DNA of 64,000 nucleotides. Source: Nothopassalora personata. Its lineage: Eukaryota > Ascomycota > Dothideomycetes > Mycosphaerellales > Mycosphaerellaceae. The stretch lies in contig CM066288.1 in the NCBI GenBank assembly GCA_033816765.1, positions 1,674,001-1,738,000 of the forward strand. The letters are read 5' to 3'. The position numbers were made by a program, and so were the translations under genes. This document shows, piece by piece, positions 23,000 through 33,290 of this stretch; position 1 is the first letter of the stretch, and every line of letters begins with the position of its first letter. The notes under the pieces are model-generated. The model saw nothing but the letters and a program-made list of their open reading frames with translations. It made no database searches and had not been told where the DNA came from.

Positions 23000-25900
23000 C
23001 CCGGGTGCTCCTCTGCCTATCTAATTTAAAACCTGAATCGTCATCGAAGCTCTATCAAGGATTAGCTTACCTTGCTAGTAGACTTAACCCTACATTTGTT
23101 TTACGGACAACTACCTAATCGATTTAAGAACTACTATAGGAGATCGGCACTAAGCACTGTTACTGTAGTATAGCATCTAAAAGAGCTAGACTAGGTATAG
23201 AGTTTAGAAACAATACCTCTAGCAACCTAGTAAGATCCGCTAAGGACAACTAGGTGCTTAGGAAAGGCGTGCAGTTCTAGGCATAGAAATCTATGCTAAT
23301 TAGCGCACTACTAGAGAAGGATCTAGTTAGATACGTAATCTATAATCTAGACTAGGTTGACCTAAAGTACGCTCTAAACAGGGTAGCTTATAATCAACCC
23401 TAAGATGCAACTAAGAATGTCTAAGATAAGACTGCCTAGAATAAAGCCCCTTAGGACATTACTAGTAGTGTAGGATATAAAGCTGCCTACAAGCGATAGA
23501 AAAAAGAGGACATACAAGCATATAGTATTATTATAGCTAGATTAGATTCTACCCTAAGGCCAAACTTTAGAGATATAGACAAGTTAGCTAAGGAATTGTA
23601 TAATTTGATTAAGGCAATATATAAGCTAGTTATTACAATTAATCTATATAACACTCTAAAGGCAGTTAGGCACATTAAACTAGATGCTGCAAGACCTAAT
23701 ATATTAAAGTACTATAAAGACTTTCAAGCATAGGTAAATAACAATAAGACTACTATAGAGCAATTTATTAGATCTTCCCTAGTCAATAACAAGTCAAGGC
23801 TCAAATCCTCTTTTGTCCTCCTAGATAGCATCTACAGATTATACTTTATTAAAGGTCTAAACCATATCGAATAGCTTAGGACATAGAGACACAACAATCC
23901 CCTAGAATTAACTACCCTAGAGAGAATGTTTATAACTCTTAGGAAGGAGTAAGTACCTACTACCTACAAGCCTAGCAATAGCTTTATTAGAGCATTCTTA
24001 AGCAAGAATAATAATAAGTAGTGCATACAGTGCTTACATAAGCACACTAACGCGAACTGCTATAAGCAGCATCTAGAGAAGAACCCTAGGAATAGGTCTA
24101 AGAAGGGCAAAGACACCCTAAAGGACAGGGTAAAGAAGGTAAAGGGTAGCAAATCCCCTAGGAAGAGGATTGCTACAGCAATTAATAACTAGTTAGACTT
24201 ATTATCTAATTAGGAGCACAGCTCTAACAGTAATAGGGACTAGAGATAACTACATAGGAGGTCTAGAGTAGCTATTGCAGTTACATAACTAGTGTACATA
24301 GGAAGGACAGCAGCTGCCGCATTAAACCTAATATTAATAGACAAAGTCTATAATATAGGCACATCCTTCTATATCTACAATAATCTTACAGACCTTTAGA
24401 ATGGTAGGCTAAGACTAAGGCCTATATGCTTCTTATAGGCCGTTAGGTAAGGATCTCTTATAACTAAAGGAGAATTAGAGTAGGTTATAAAGAACCATCT
24501 TAGCTAAGAGACCACCCTCCTCCTTCGCAATGTGCTTTACTTACTAGAGTCAGATGCGACACTAATCTCTATAGAACTCCTATATAAGAAACATAGAGTT
24601 TACCTAGACAGACCATCTAAAATGCTATTCTAGAAGGACAAGCCTATAGGCTTAGTTAAGATAATGAAAAATGTTATTGTCTTTAGGAACCTTAGGGTAA
24701 AGAGGGGTTCTAGGAAGGATAAAGACAGATCAGTACTAAAAGGACTTACTACTCTTGCATTTACTAAGCTAAGAACTAACATAGTTAGATAGCATTAAAG
24801 GCTTAGGCATATTAGGAGCACATTACTTAATGCTACAAAAGAAGCAGTTAAGGGCCTAGAAGATGTTAATACTATAGAGTTAGGGCATTGTAAGACTTGC
24901 AAGCTTATAAGGTTATAAAGAGTTGTTTTAAGAATCCCTAGGAGACCTACACTAGAGGCATTAGATGAAATCTATACTAACCTAGTTAGTCTAATCACTC
25001 TACTCTCTTATAATAGTTACGCATATTGCCTTATGCTTACGTGTGCCAAAACTAGGATAAGGTAGTGCTTACCACTTCTAAAGAAAAGTGCTACTCTAAC
25101 AGCAATTAAGACTTAGCTTACTATAATATAGAACTACTATAAGAAGAAACCTAAGATCTAGTTCTTAGATAGTAGTAGGGAATTCAACAACATTAAACTT
25201 AGAACATATGCCTAACATAAAGAAATTAGATAGGATTTTGCATTACTATATACACCTAAGTAGAATAGAATTGCTAAAGCTTCGAACAAAGTTATTATTA
25301 ATAAGGCTAGAGCTATGCTTATAGACTCTAGCTTACTACAGAACCTCTAGCCCTAGGCTATAGATTTTACATGCTATATTACGAACCGCCTCTTTAACTT
25401 AATAACAAAAAATGTACTATAGATTAACTTTAAGAAGGACCTAGGCATTAATATTGAAGAGATAGACTTAAGGAATGTAAGAAGGTTTAGATATAAAGTA
25501 TACAAACATAACGACAATTATACTAAGTCTAAAAAGTTCTCTATAAGGGCGGACATATAGTAGCATATAGGATTCTAGGGTAGTTTATTAACTAACTACC
25601 TACTATAGAAGCCATAGTAGGAGAAAGGAAAATAGGTCTATAAGACGACCTATTCCCCCTATATAAATTTTAATGAAGACTTCTTGTAGAACTCGCAATA
25701 CTAAATCCCTATAGGCAAGTAGGTCGCTTAGGGGGAGCAGATAGGGCAGACTGTTAAGAGCTCCTAGCTTACTGCTAGTAATAAGCATGCTGTCCTAGAT
25801 AACGAGATTACCTTCCTTAGACATCCCTATAATAACCCTAAGGACCCTTACTATAAAGGTATTTACATGCCTTATAAAGGGCTACACGAGCTAGAAGCGA

Positions 25901-26681
25901 GTTACTAACCCTATAAACCTTTAAGGGGAGCTATACAGCTAGAGGGGGAGCTGCTACAGCATAGTAACTAACCTAAAACATAAAGGGCTTCGTAACAAGA
26001 CTCCCCTAACTAAGGTTAGTCTTAGGGGGAGCATAGGATAGAAGATTTACGTCTACTATTTAGAGACACATCCCCCTAGCTCTAGGAACAGTCTCCTATA
26101 GAGTATACCTAGCTCTAGGAACAATCTCCTATAGAGCACACCTAGCTCTAGGAACAATCCCCGATAGAGCATAAGCCTTAGACTTCATAGTCTAAAGAGC
26201 TACACTAAGAAGACACAGCCCCAGCTATACAAGAAGACCCTAATTAGGCTATAACACTATTCTACCCTACCCTACACATTGGCAAGAGGAAGAGAGATAG
26301 GACTTATAAGCCTATAAAGACCAAATAAGCTAAGGTCTATCCTAAGCTAACTAGGAGAAGTTTAAGATAGAACAGATCCTATTATAATTATAGCAAACTT
26401 AAGAAAGTATTCGCTGCAATAGCTATAGATAATATAAAGAAGGGGAAGCTAGTAGATCCTACTACCCTAACTAAAGCATTAAACAGACCTAATAGAGCTA
26501 AATAGATTAGGGCAATTAGAAAGGAATTCAACTCCTTAGAAGACATAGAATATGTTATATAGATCCCATTATAGAAAGTCCCTAAGGGTAGGAAACTGCT
26601 TATAGGAAAATAGGTCCTACACTACAAGTATCTTCCTAATAGGTCTATTAAGAAGCGTAGAGCTAGATAGGTAGTAAAGGG
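23000..26681 (+). pseudogene. Copia gag-integrase-RT polyprotein, 5' part, decayed
   Basis: Reading through TAG/TAA, a zinc knuckle is seen at about 24031-24060 (CIQCLHKHTNANC, CX2CX3HX4C). A pre-integrase zinc region follows near 24880-24910 (ELGHCKTCKL), then an integrase core to about 25450 (DEIYTNLVS and FLDSSREFN). The start of reverse transcriptase lies at about 26490-26680 (IRKEFNSLEDIEYV and VLHYKYLPNRSIKK). The frame is cut by the gypsy insertion at 26687 inside the RT domain. Nearly all stops read as former Gln codons. Confidence 0.85.
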
Positions 26682-26686
26682 GTTTA

Positions 26687-27095
26687 TGTTACGGTTCTGA
26701 TCTGGGGCTGAAGGAAGCTAACCAATCAGACCTCCACAATTGGTGGGCGCTTCCGCCCGAGAAGTGCTCTCTCACCCGCAGGAATAAAACCAAGGAACCG
26801 AGAGAGCAACTGAAGTGATCTCCTTGATCTCGTTGATCTCGGTGATCTCGAGAGAGCATGGAGAGCATGGAGAGCACGGAGAGCAAACGCTCTATCTCCT
26901 TTGTATTTAGGAACGCTAGAAACCCTTATGGTTCTGATGCGTTCAACTCATGTTACTATCTCACTGATTGGAATACAACTCTTATTCCTATCATTCATCT
27001 TCGCTCAGCTTGCTTCAGCCTCTCCAAAGAATAATACCGCCACGTGACTTGACTTATCTCTCTTTTGAGACTAGCCCTGGAACGAGACAATAACA
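26687..27095 (+). repeat. 5' LTR of gypsy A
   Basis: 409 bp. The U3 part has GATCTC and GGAGAGCA repeats. A TATA-like TTTGTATTTAGG at 26899-26910 precedes a block (GAACGCTAGAAACCC... to GCGTTCAACTCATG) conserved with the solo LTR at 42636 and gypsy B. Transcription probably starts near 26939 (inference). Confidence 0.95.
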
Positions 27096-27097
27096 CT

Positions 27098-27105
27098 TTG
27101 AACGC
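27098..27105 (+). promoter_or_regulatory. Candidate self-priming primer-binding site
   Basis: TTGAACGC, two bases after the 5' LTR, is the exact reverse complement of GCGTTCAA at 26939-26946 in the LTR, where the transcript is expected to start. No tRNA-type TGG primer site is present. Self-priming of this kind is established for Tf1. Gypsy B keeps the pair in decayed form (57099-57106 and 57255-57262). Confidence 0.5.
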
Positions 27106-27112
27106 CCTCAGG

Positions 27113-29137
27113 ATGAGCGCTACTCAAGCAGCTGGTAGGGGAACACCCGCCCCCAGCGAAGCAGGAAGCATCCGCCGTGCGCCACCACAACAGACTACCA
27201 CCACGAAGGACGATGAGTCTGATGACGATGACGAGTCTACTCCAAGGAAGAACGACGTTAAGGCCGCCAAGCCAGACCTCTTCCATGGAGACAGAGCCAA
27301 GTTCGACGACTGGATCAATCAGATGGATATGTATCTCATGTTCAACCCAGTCGATGCTAATAAGAGGACTATCTTCGCCATCACGTACCTTCGCGGAAGT
27401 GCGCAGAACTGGATCAAACCTTACCTTAAGGAATACCTTGAAGGTATGGGACGATTAGACCCCACTGGAATGTTCAGGAGCTACACCCTTTTCAAAGAGA
27501 AGATGAAATCAATCTTTGGAACCTCGAACGAAGTCCAACAGGCCATACGAATCATTCAACACCTGAAGCAGAAGACGTCTACTTCAGAGTATGCAGCCAA
27601 ATTCGAAGAATACGGACAAATTACCGGATGGGACCAGACGGCGTTGATGACTATGTTCCGACGTGGACTCAAAGACTCCGTTAAGGACGAGTTGATGAGA
27701 CACGGGGGACGGATCACCAACCTCGAAGAGCTAATGAAGGCGTCGATCAATATCGATGACCAGCTCTGGGAACGACACCAGGAGAAGAAATACGACTCCA
27801 AAGTAGGAGGAATAGCAGGATACGCTCCGGATCGCAGACCCTTAGGAGGATACGTTGCGAAGGGAGAATTCTCACGACAAAGCCAACCCTACTATGGACC
27901 ACAGCCAATGGAACTGGACGTTACCCAACGAGGACGGAGGATCGTTAAGAGTAGGGGCCACGGAAAGCCCTTCAAAGGAAAAGGAAAACTCACATGTTAT
28001 GCCTGTGGCAAGGAAGGCCACATGGCGCGAGATTGCCGCGGTAAAAATATGGTGCGCCGCGAGCAGTTCAATATGATGCAACCCCGAACTAGTAAATCTG
28101 AGAGCAGCGTTGGATCTCGAGGAGATACCGACTATACTCGGAGAGTGGAGGAGAGAGCTAGCAACAGAAACACGACGCCTCTCCTGGACCCCTCAGAAGG
28201 ACGAGGAGGATACCATGGGCAGCAAATGGTGGTCATTCCATTTGATGCGAAGAACCAACCACGACAGTTCAACATGATGACACGAAGAGTCGACTACGAG
28301 ACCGAATCCGAGTCTCGAAATGGTCATGGAAGCCTTCATTGGCGATTCTGTTACCAAGACTCGTGTCAAATCCACTACGCCGCGAAATCAGGCGCAGGGT
28401 ATTGGCCTCAGCAACCACGAGGAACCCTAGGAGCGACGCATAGGCAAAACGCCACGCTCAGAGAAGTGGACATCGATGAATCCTACTTCAACGAAGATGG
28501 AAGCGATAAAGAAAATCAGGACCCAGGATGGAACGGATCATGGTCACCAGAACCACAGGAAGAAAGTCAAGAAACCACCGGGCTAGATACCATCGAGGAA
28601 GAACAGGATCCGGAAGAATCCAGCGAAGAAGATTCCTCCGAAGGAGAAGAGAGCGACACTGACGGCGACAACGAACAACTTACCTTCACGGTAGATGCAC
28701 CTAAAAAACTGTACGACATGATCATCTACCTACAAAGAAGGCACGAGGAATTCCTACCTAAGATAGGTGGACGAAGGAGGCTACATTCCATTGAGTTTGA
28801 CAAGACACTCGACACCCTACGAGGCATGGCCTGGGGATACCCACTCATGGAAACAACCGAGAATCTAGCAACCACCGTTACAGAACGACCACCGATAGGA
28901 AGCCGAATAACAGGAACCGGATATCTTACACCGTCAGGAACATTTATATCGAATGAATTACGCAACATAGTGCAGCACGCACGCGCACTCTACTCAGAAA
29001 CGCAGAAGATCCAGGAACGCAACAGACTACAAGTGTGGACACAGGGCAACGAGCTACAGGTTCTAGCCGAAGCCTCTAGGCACGAAGCACAGCGAACCAC
29101 ATACCATTCGGGAAAAGGATCAGCTCCCCAGGAATGA
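27113..29137 (+). CDS. gag: Gag protein of gypsy A
   Basis: 674 codons from the ATG at 27113. Residues of about 55-240 form the retrotransposon gag domain (PDLFHGDRAKFDDWINQM, then RRGLKDSVKDELMRHGG). A CCHC zinc knuckle CYACGKEGHMARDC lies at 27995-28036. About 350 further residues follow, with a strongly acidic stretch (about 28590-28680, rich in Glu/Asp/Ser) of unknown role. The stop TGA at 29135-29137 overlaps the pol ATG at 29134 as ATGA. Gag forms the particle that packages the RNA. The frame is intact. Confidence 0.95.
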   Translation: MSATQAAGRGTPAPSEAGSIRRAPPQQTTTTKDDESDDDDESTPRKNDVKAAKPDLFHGDRAKFDDWINQMDMYLMFNPVDANKRTIFAITYLRGSAQNWIKPYLKEYLEGMGRLDPTGMFRSYTLFKEKMKSIFGTSNEVQQAIRIIQHLKQKTSTSEYAAKFEEYGQITGWDQTALMTMFRRGLKDSVKDELMRHGGRITNLEELMKASINIDDQLWERHQEKKYDSKVGGIAGYAPDRRPLGGYVAKGEFSRQSQPYYGPQPMELDVTQRGRRIVKSRGHGKPFKGKGKLTCYACGKEGHMARDCRGKNMVRREQFNMMQPRTSKSESSVGSRGDTDYTRRVEERASNRNTTPLLDPSEGRGGYHGQQMVVIPFDAKNQPRQFNMMTRRVDYETESESRNGHGSLHWRFCYQDSCQIHYAAKSGAGYWPQQPRGTLGATHRQNATLREVDIDESYFNEDGSDKENQDPGWNGSWSPEPQEESQETTGLDTIEEEQDPEESSEEDSSEGEESDTDGDNEQLTFTVDAPKKLYDMIIYLQRRHEEFLPKIGGRRRLHSIEFDKTLDTLRGMAWGYPLMETTENLATTVTERPPIGSRITGTGYLTPSGTFISNELRNIVQHARALYSETQKIQERNRLQVWTQGNELQVLAEASRHEAQRTTYHSGKGSAPQE

Positions 29138-30885
29138 GCGACCGGAGGGAGTTATGCAATATTCAGGCTCACGCATCGACATCAAACACAGTTTTCCAGA
29201 CACAAGCAATCGTTAACGGACACAAGACTAGTGTCATGATCGACTCAGGAGCAGCGGGGAATTTTATCTCCGAGTCTTTCACAAGAAGAAACGGGTTAGC
29301 TACCCTAAAGAAGAAATGGGGTTACGAGTTGATCGCGGTAAACGGATCATCGTTACCTAGCGTGGAATGGGAGACGATACCATTGCCACTGGCTATCCAA
29401 CAGCACCACGAGAATATTACCTTGGATGTCACTGATATGGCCAGTCATGACATAGTATTAGGTATGCCTTGGTTGAGAAAGCACAATCCAGTAATCGACT
29501 GGAGAAGAGGAGTACTCACATTTAGGGAATGCGATTGCGTTGTCGACATTCAGCCTGCGCAGTGGCAGCGTTCACTGGCAGATGAGGCAAGGAAACAGCT
29601 AAACGAGATACAGCTTGCGCCGAATAGAAGGACAGAAGAACCACCTTCGACCGGGACAGACACTGGCGTGGGGCCGCCGGGTCACGAAGTCACTGGAAGT
29701 GATGGAAGTAACGCACCATCGAAGAATACTAACATCTCAGAGTTGAGTATTCCCAAGGAGTATCGCAAGTGGTCGCGACTCTTTGAAGAGGAAAGAGGCA
29801 AAACCGCCTTACCTAAGCACCGCCCATGGGATCACAAGATCAACATTCAGCCAGGGAAAGAGCCTCCATGGGGACCCCTATATCAAATGTCTGAGAAAGA
29901 GCTACAGACCCTACGAGAATGGCTGAAGGAGAAGCTAGCCAAAGGATGGATAAGAAGATCCACCTCAAGTGCAGGAACTCCATGCATGTTCGTTCCAAAA
30001 GCAAACGGGAAGTTACGACTCGTACAAGACTACAGGAAGTTAAACGAGATCACGATCAAGAACCGATACCCGCTACCTAACATCGAAGAAGCACAAGACA
30101 GATTAACCGGATCAGACTGGTACACGAAGATTGACCTACGAGATGCCTTCTACGCTATACGGATGGCAGAAGGAGAAGAATGGAAAACCGCTTTCAGAAC
30201 AAGATACGGACTTTACGAATTCTTGGTTATGCCAATGGGATTGACCAACGCACCCGCATCCTGCCAGGACCTTGTTAACGAAACACTTAGAGACCTACTC
30301 GACGTATGCGTTATCGCCTACATGGACGACATACTAGTCTACACGAAAGGATCCCTACAGGAACACATAAGACAAGTCCAGGACGTCTTCGAACGACTCA
30401 CGCAATCAGGATTCAAGACGGCACCCGAGAAATGCGAATTCCATAAGAAAGAAGTTAAATTCCTAGGCTTTATCATTAGCACTACAGGAATAACGATCGA
30501 CCCTGCGAAGACACAGTCAATTAGAGAATGGCCAGAACCGAAAACAGTCAAGGACGTACAATCATTCCTTGGACTAGCGAACTACAACCGGAAATTCATT
30601 AAGGACTACTCAAAGACAGCAGCACCAATGACGATGCTTACAAGAAAGGACGTCACTTGGAAATGGGGAAAAGAACAGATTGAAGCATTCAAGAAACTCA
30701 AGGAACAATGCGCTTCAGCCCCTACGCTTCGATTATTCGATGGTAGCAAGGAAGTCCACATCGAGACCGATGCGTCTGATATGGCAATAGGCGCGTGTCT
30801 AACGCAGACACGATGGGCAGAGACACCCAGTAGCCTATTACTCCCGGAAAATGACCACAGCGGAACAGAACTACGACATCCATGA
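29134..30885 (+). CDS. pol: Pol, first part: protease and reverse transcriptase (gypsy A)
   Basis: The frame starts at an ATG overlapping the gag stop (ATGA), in a different frame from gag, so translation may couple by stop-restart. Aspartic protease shows MIDSGAAGNFIS near residue 35. RT shows MFVPKANGKLRLVQDYRKLN, TKIDLRDAFYAIRM and the active site YMDDILVY at about 30319. The frame goes wrong at about 30811: the RNase H sequence continues in another frame as DGQRHPVAYYSRKM. The last 24 codons of this frame are therefore out-of-frame residue. Confidence 0.93.
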   Translation: MSDRRELCNIQAHASTSNTVFQTQAIVNGHKTSVMIDSGAAGNFISESFTRRNGLATLKKKWGYELIAVNGSSLPSVEWETIPLPLAIQQHHENITLDVTDMASHDIVLGMPWLRKHNPVIDWRRGVLTFRECDCVVDIQPAQWQRSLADEARKQLNEIQLAPNRRTEEPPSTGTDTGVGPPGHEVTGSDGSNAPSKNTNISELSIPKEYRKWSRLFEEERGKTALPKHRPWDHKINIQPGKEPPWGPLYQMSEKELQTLREWLKEKLAKGWIRRSTSSAGTPCMFVPKANGKLRLVQDYRKLNEITIKNRYPLPNIEEAQDRLTGSDWYTKIDLRDAFYAIRMAEGEEWKTAFRTRYGLYEFLVMPMGLTNAPASCQDLVNETLRDLLDVCVIAYMDDILVYTKGSLQEHIRQVQDVFERLTQSGFKTAPEKCEFHKKEVKFLGFIISTTGITIDPAKTQSIREWPEPKTVKDVQSFLGLANYNRKFIKDYSKTAAPMTMLTRKDVTWKWGKEQIEAFKKLKEQCASAPTLRLFDGSKEVHIETDASDMAIGACLTQTRWAETPSSLLLPENDHSGTELRHP

Positions 30886-32548
30886 TAAAGAGCTTCTAGC
30901 CATTGTTGCTGCCATGCAACATTGGAGAGTATATGTCGAGGGCCCACCGAAGTTAACGATTCTTTCTGACCACAAGAATCTTACGTACTTCACAACGACG
31001 AAAGAACTTACCCGAAGGCAAGCCCGCTGGTCGGAGCTGCTGGGACAGTATAAGTTCGAAATTAAATATACTCCAGGACGAGAGAATGGCCGCGCCGACG
31101 CGCTGAGCCGAAGAAGCGACTACATGGAAGGAAAAGAACCAGTGCAACACAAGATATTAAAGACGAACCCCGACGGAAGTCTTAGTGCCAACATAAGAGA
31201 ATTTAACAACATCGTACGGATATTAGGCGACAGGGACGAACAATTCCCTATATCGCAAGGGAAATACCAAGTACCAAAGGATCGAGAAGAAGAATGTATA
31301 CGACAACATCACGACGGACCAACTTATGGACACCCTGGAACTTCAAAAACAATGGACCTAATACAACGCAGTTTCTCCTTTCCACAGATGAGACTTAAGG
31401 TGTCACGCTATATTAAACAATGCGTACACTGCCAACGAAACAAGGCTGCGAGACACGCGAAATACGGTCACCTACAGTTCAGGACACCACCGACGAAACC
31501 ATGGGACGAAGTCACAATGGACTTTATTACAAAACTCCCACCGTCAAGAGATCAAGTTACGAAACAACCATACGACATGATATTGGTCATGGTTGATAGA
31601 CTTACGAAATACGCACACTTCATTCCTGCATCGGAAACGTACAATGCAGAGCAGCTCGGATACCTCGTACTAGACAGACTTATCCGATACCACGGATTCC
31701 CTCAAGCGTTTATAACGGACAGAGACAAGCTATTCACATCAAACTATTGGAAGACGCTTATGGGAACGATCGGAATTAAACACAAGCTGTCAACAGCATA
31801 TCATCCGGAAACAGACGGACAAACCGAAAGGATGAATCAAACGCTGGAACAATACCTACGACACTACATCAACTACGCACAAGACAATTGGGTTTCATTA
31901 CTGCCAATGGCGCAGATTGCACTGAACAACCACAAATCGGAGACAACTTCAACGACGCCATTTTATGCGAACTTTGGTAAAGATCCTAACCTATTCGGAA
32001 CACCTGGATCCCATCCACAGGCCGAGAGAGCAATCGTGACGACGGATACTCTTAAGGAAGTGCACAAAGAAACACGCAGGGCGATCGAAGATGCACAACG
32101 AAAACTGTCTCAACAACGGCAGGACACGAGAAAAATGGCACCTCTGCTAAAAGAGGGGGATAAGGTCTATCTCCTTACAAAAAACTTGAGAACAAGAAGA
32201 CAGACCAAGAAACTAGATCACGTCAAAGTCGGACCATTTTTAATCGACAAAGTCGTAGGACCAGTTAACTATCGACTACGACTACCACCTGACGCAAAAA
32301 TCCACCCAGTCTTCCATATCTCTAAGCTGGAACCCGCAGACGCCAGAACACCTTGCCAAGAGAGCTTCCATTTCGAGCCGGAAGCAGAAAACGAATTTGA
32401 AGTCGAAAAAATCCTAGATAAAAAGGGTCAGCGATACCTTATCAAATGGAAGGGATACGACGAATCAGAAAATACCTGGGAACCAAAAGAAAACCTACGA
32501 AACTGTCAGCAGAAGATTCGGGAGTATCAAAACGGACGACTGGAGTAG
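30851..32548 (+). CDS. pol: Pol, second part: RNase H, integrase, chromodomain (gypsy A)
   Basis: This continues pol after a frameshift near 30811; the real junction is upstream of the ATG at 30851. RNase H residues include YDIHDKELLAIVAAM and ADALSRR. Integrase has the HHCC zinc site (H..H then CVHCQRNK) and the DDE core (TMDFITKLP, FITDRDKLF, ETDGQTERMNQTLEQYLR). The C terminus is a chromodomain (FEVEKILDKKGQRYLIKWKG, then ENTWEP), which defines chromoviruses and may steer integration to marked chromatin. The stop TAG at 32546 lies within the antisense tRNA-like sequence. Confidence 0.93.
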   Translation: MTTAEQNYDIHDKELLAIVAAMQHWRVYVEGPPKLTILSDHKNLTYFTTTKELTRRQARWSELLGQYKFEIKYTPGRENGRADALSRRSDYMEGKEPVQHKILKTNPDGSLSANIREFNNIVRILGDRDEQFPISQGKYQVPKDREEECIRQHHDGPTYGHPGTSKTMDLIQRSFSFPQMRLKVSRYIKQCVHCQRNKAARHAKYGHLQFRTPPTKPWDEVTMDFITKLPPSRDQVTKQPYDMILVMVDRLTKYAHFIPASETYNAEQLGYLVLDRLIRYHGFPQAFITDRDKLFTSNYWKTLMGTIGIKHKLSTAYHPETDGQTERMNQTLEQYLRHYINYAQDNWVSLLPMAQIALNNHKSETTSTTPFYANFGKDPNLFGTPGSHPQAERAIVTTDTLKEVHKETRRAIEDAQRKLSQQRQDTRKMAPLLKEGDKVYLLTKNLRTRRQTKKLDHVKVGPFLIDKVVGPVNYRLRLPPDAKIHPVFHISKLEPADARTPCQESFHFEPEAENEFEVEKILDKKGQRYLIKWKGYDESENTWEPKENLRNCQQKIREYQNGRLE

Positions 32549-32610
32549 GAATCGAACCCACGACCTCAAGAGTGTAGACAGCTTGCGCTCTACCACTGAG
32601 CTACCCAGCC
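32538..32610 (-). tRNA. tRNA-like sequence in gypsy A (anticodon arm unusual)
   Basis: Read on the minus strand this 73-nt stretch folds as a tRNA. The acceptor GGCTGGG pairs with TCCAGTC using two G-U pairs. The D-arm GCTC/GAGC holds a perfect A box (TAGCTCAGTGG), and the T-arm GTGGG/CCTAC holds a perfect B box (GGTTCGATTCC). The anticodon arm is not standard: CAAG/CTTG leaves an 11-nt loop (19 nt total rather than 17), so I cannot assign an anticodon. It overlaps the last codons of pol in antisense and lies 40 nt downstream of the antisense frame. A decayed equivalent exists in gypsy B at 51342-51415. Confidence 0.65.
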
Positions 32611-32650
32611 GATTGATAAGAACAGGGACACAACTTACAAATAAATACCC

Positions 32651-33214
32651 TTACGAAGGAGACGGCTGAGCCACCGACGGCACCGTCTCGCCAGAAGGAG
32701 AAAGCCAGAAGTCGTCCGGAAGACCTTCGACAGCACTCCAGGTCCAAGGAGACAAGGACAGATTGGGAGCACTAGGATCCGCGTCTGCTACAGCGTACTC
32801 CTGCGCCCCTGGATCCTCGTCTAGCAACAACCGATCTTCCAACGAACGACCCTCCGCAACCTTCTGATCAACCGCATCCAATTGCTTACGAAGGCGCATT
32901 TCCTTTGCATGCGCTTCCATTAAGGCATCCTACCTTTCACCAAGAATCCTCTTCGCGGTATCCAGTTCCTGCAACAATTTCTTCCGCTGAAGCGATAAGC
33001 GCTTCCACTCGCCCTCGGTTACCCTCGCATTGCAACTCTTCAGATTCCGCTGCCAGCACTCGGAACAGCGACCAGATGAGATGTGCACCTTGCACACACG
33101 GCCCTCCTTTTGACAAGAATCACACGGACGCATCGCGGTATCACCGTCACGAAAGATCTGCTGGGCTTTCTTCTTGCGGCGAGCGGTAGATTTGGATTGG
33201 GAGGAAAAAGACAT
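32651..33214 (-). CDS. Antisense zinc-cluster/coiled-coil protein of gypsy A (one stop)
   Basis: 188 codons on the strand opposite to gag-pol, starting MSFSSQSKSTARRKKKAQQI, with a single in-frame TAG at 32930-32932 (a CAG-to-TAG change would explain it). The N-terminal half is basic and carries PCDSCQKEGRVC (CX2CX6C) and RCSECWQRNLKSC (CX2CX7C), a probable zinc-binding pair. The middle (LSLQRKKLLQELDTAKRIL, then EAHAKEMRLRKQLDAVDQKV) looks like a coiled coil; the C terminus is acidic. Gypsy B preserves the same protein pattern at 50675-51166. It may be a nucleic-acid binding accessory protein (inference). Confidence 0.7.
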
Positions 33215-33277
33215 CGTTGCGAGACACGAAAAGGAAGTACAAACATGACTTATGAAGCTCTGGGACAGAGCTAGGCT

Positions 33278-33290
33278 AAAAGGGGGATGG
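33278..33290 (+). promoter_or_regulatory. Polypurine tract of gypsy A
   Basis: AAAAGGGGGATGG directly precedes the 3' LTR and is the expected plus-strand primer site for reverse transcription. Confidence 0.8.

Noticed and set aside
26689..26886. Identical 65-codon minus-strand frames in both gypsy A LTRs (also 33293-33490)
   Set aside because: They come from GAGCATG repeats in the LTR U3; duplicated only because the LTRs are duplicated.
30800..30885. Programmed frameshift in gypsy A pol
   Set aside because: No slippery heptamer seen, and the missing codon position suggests base loss; kept as a mutation.
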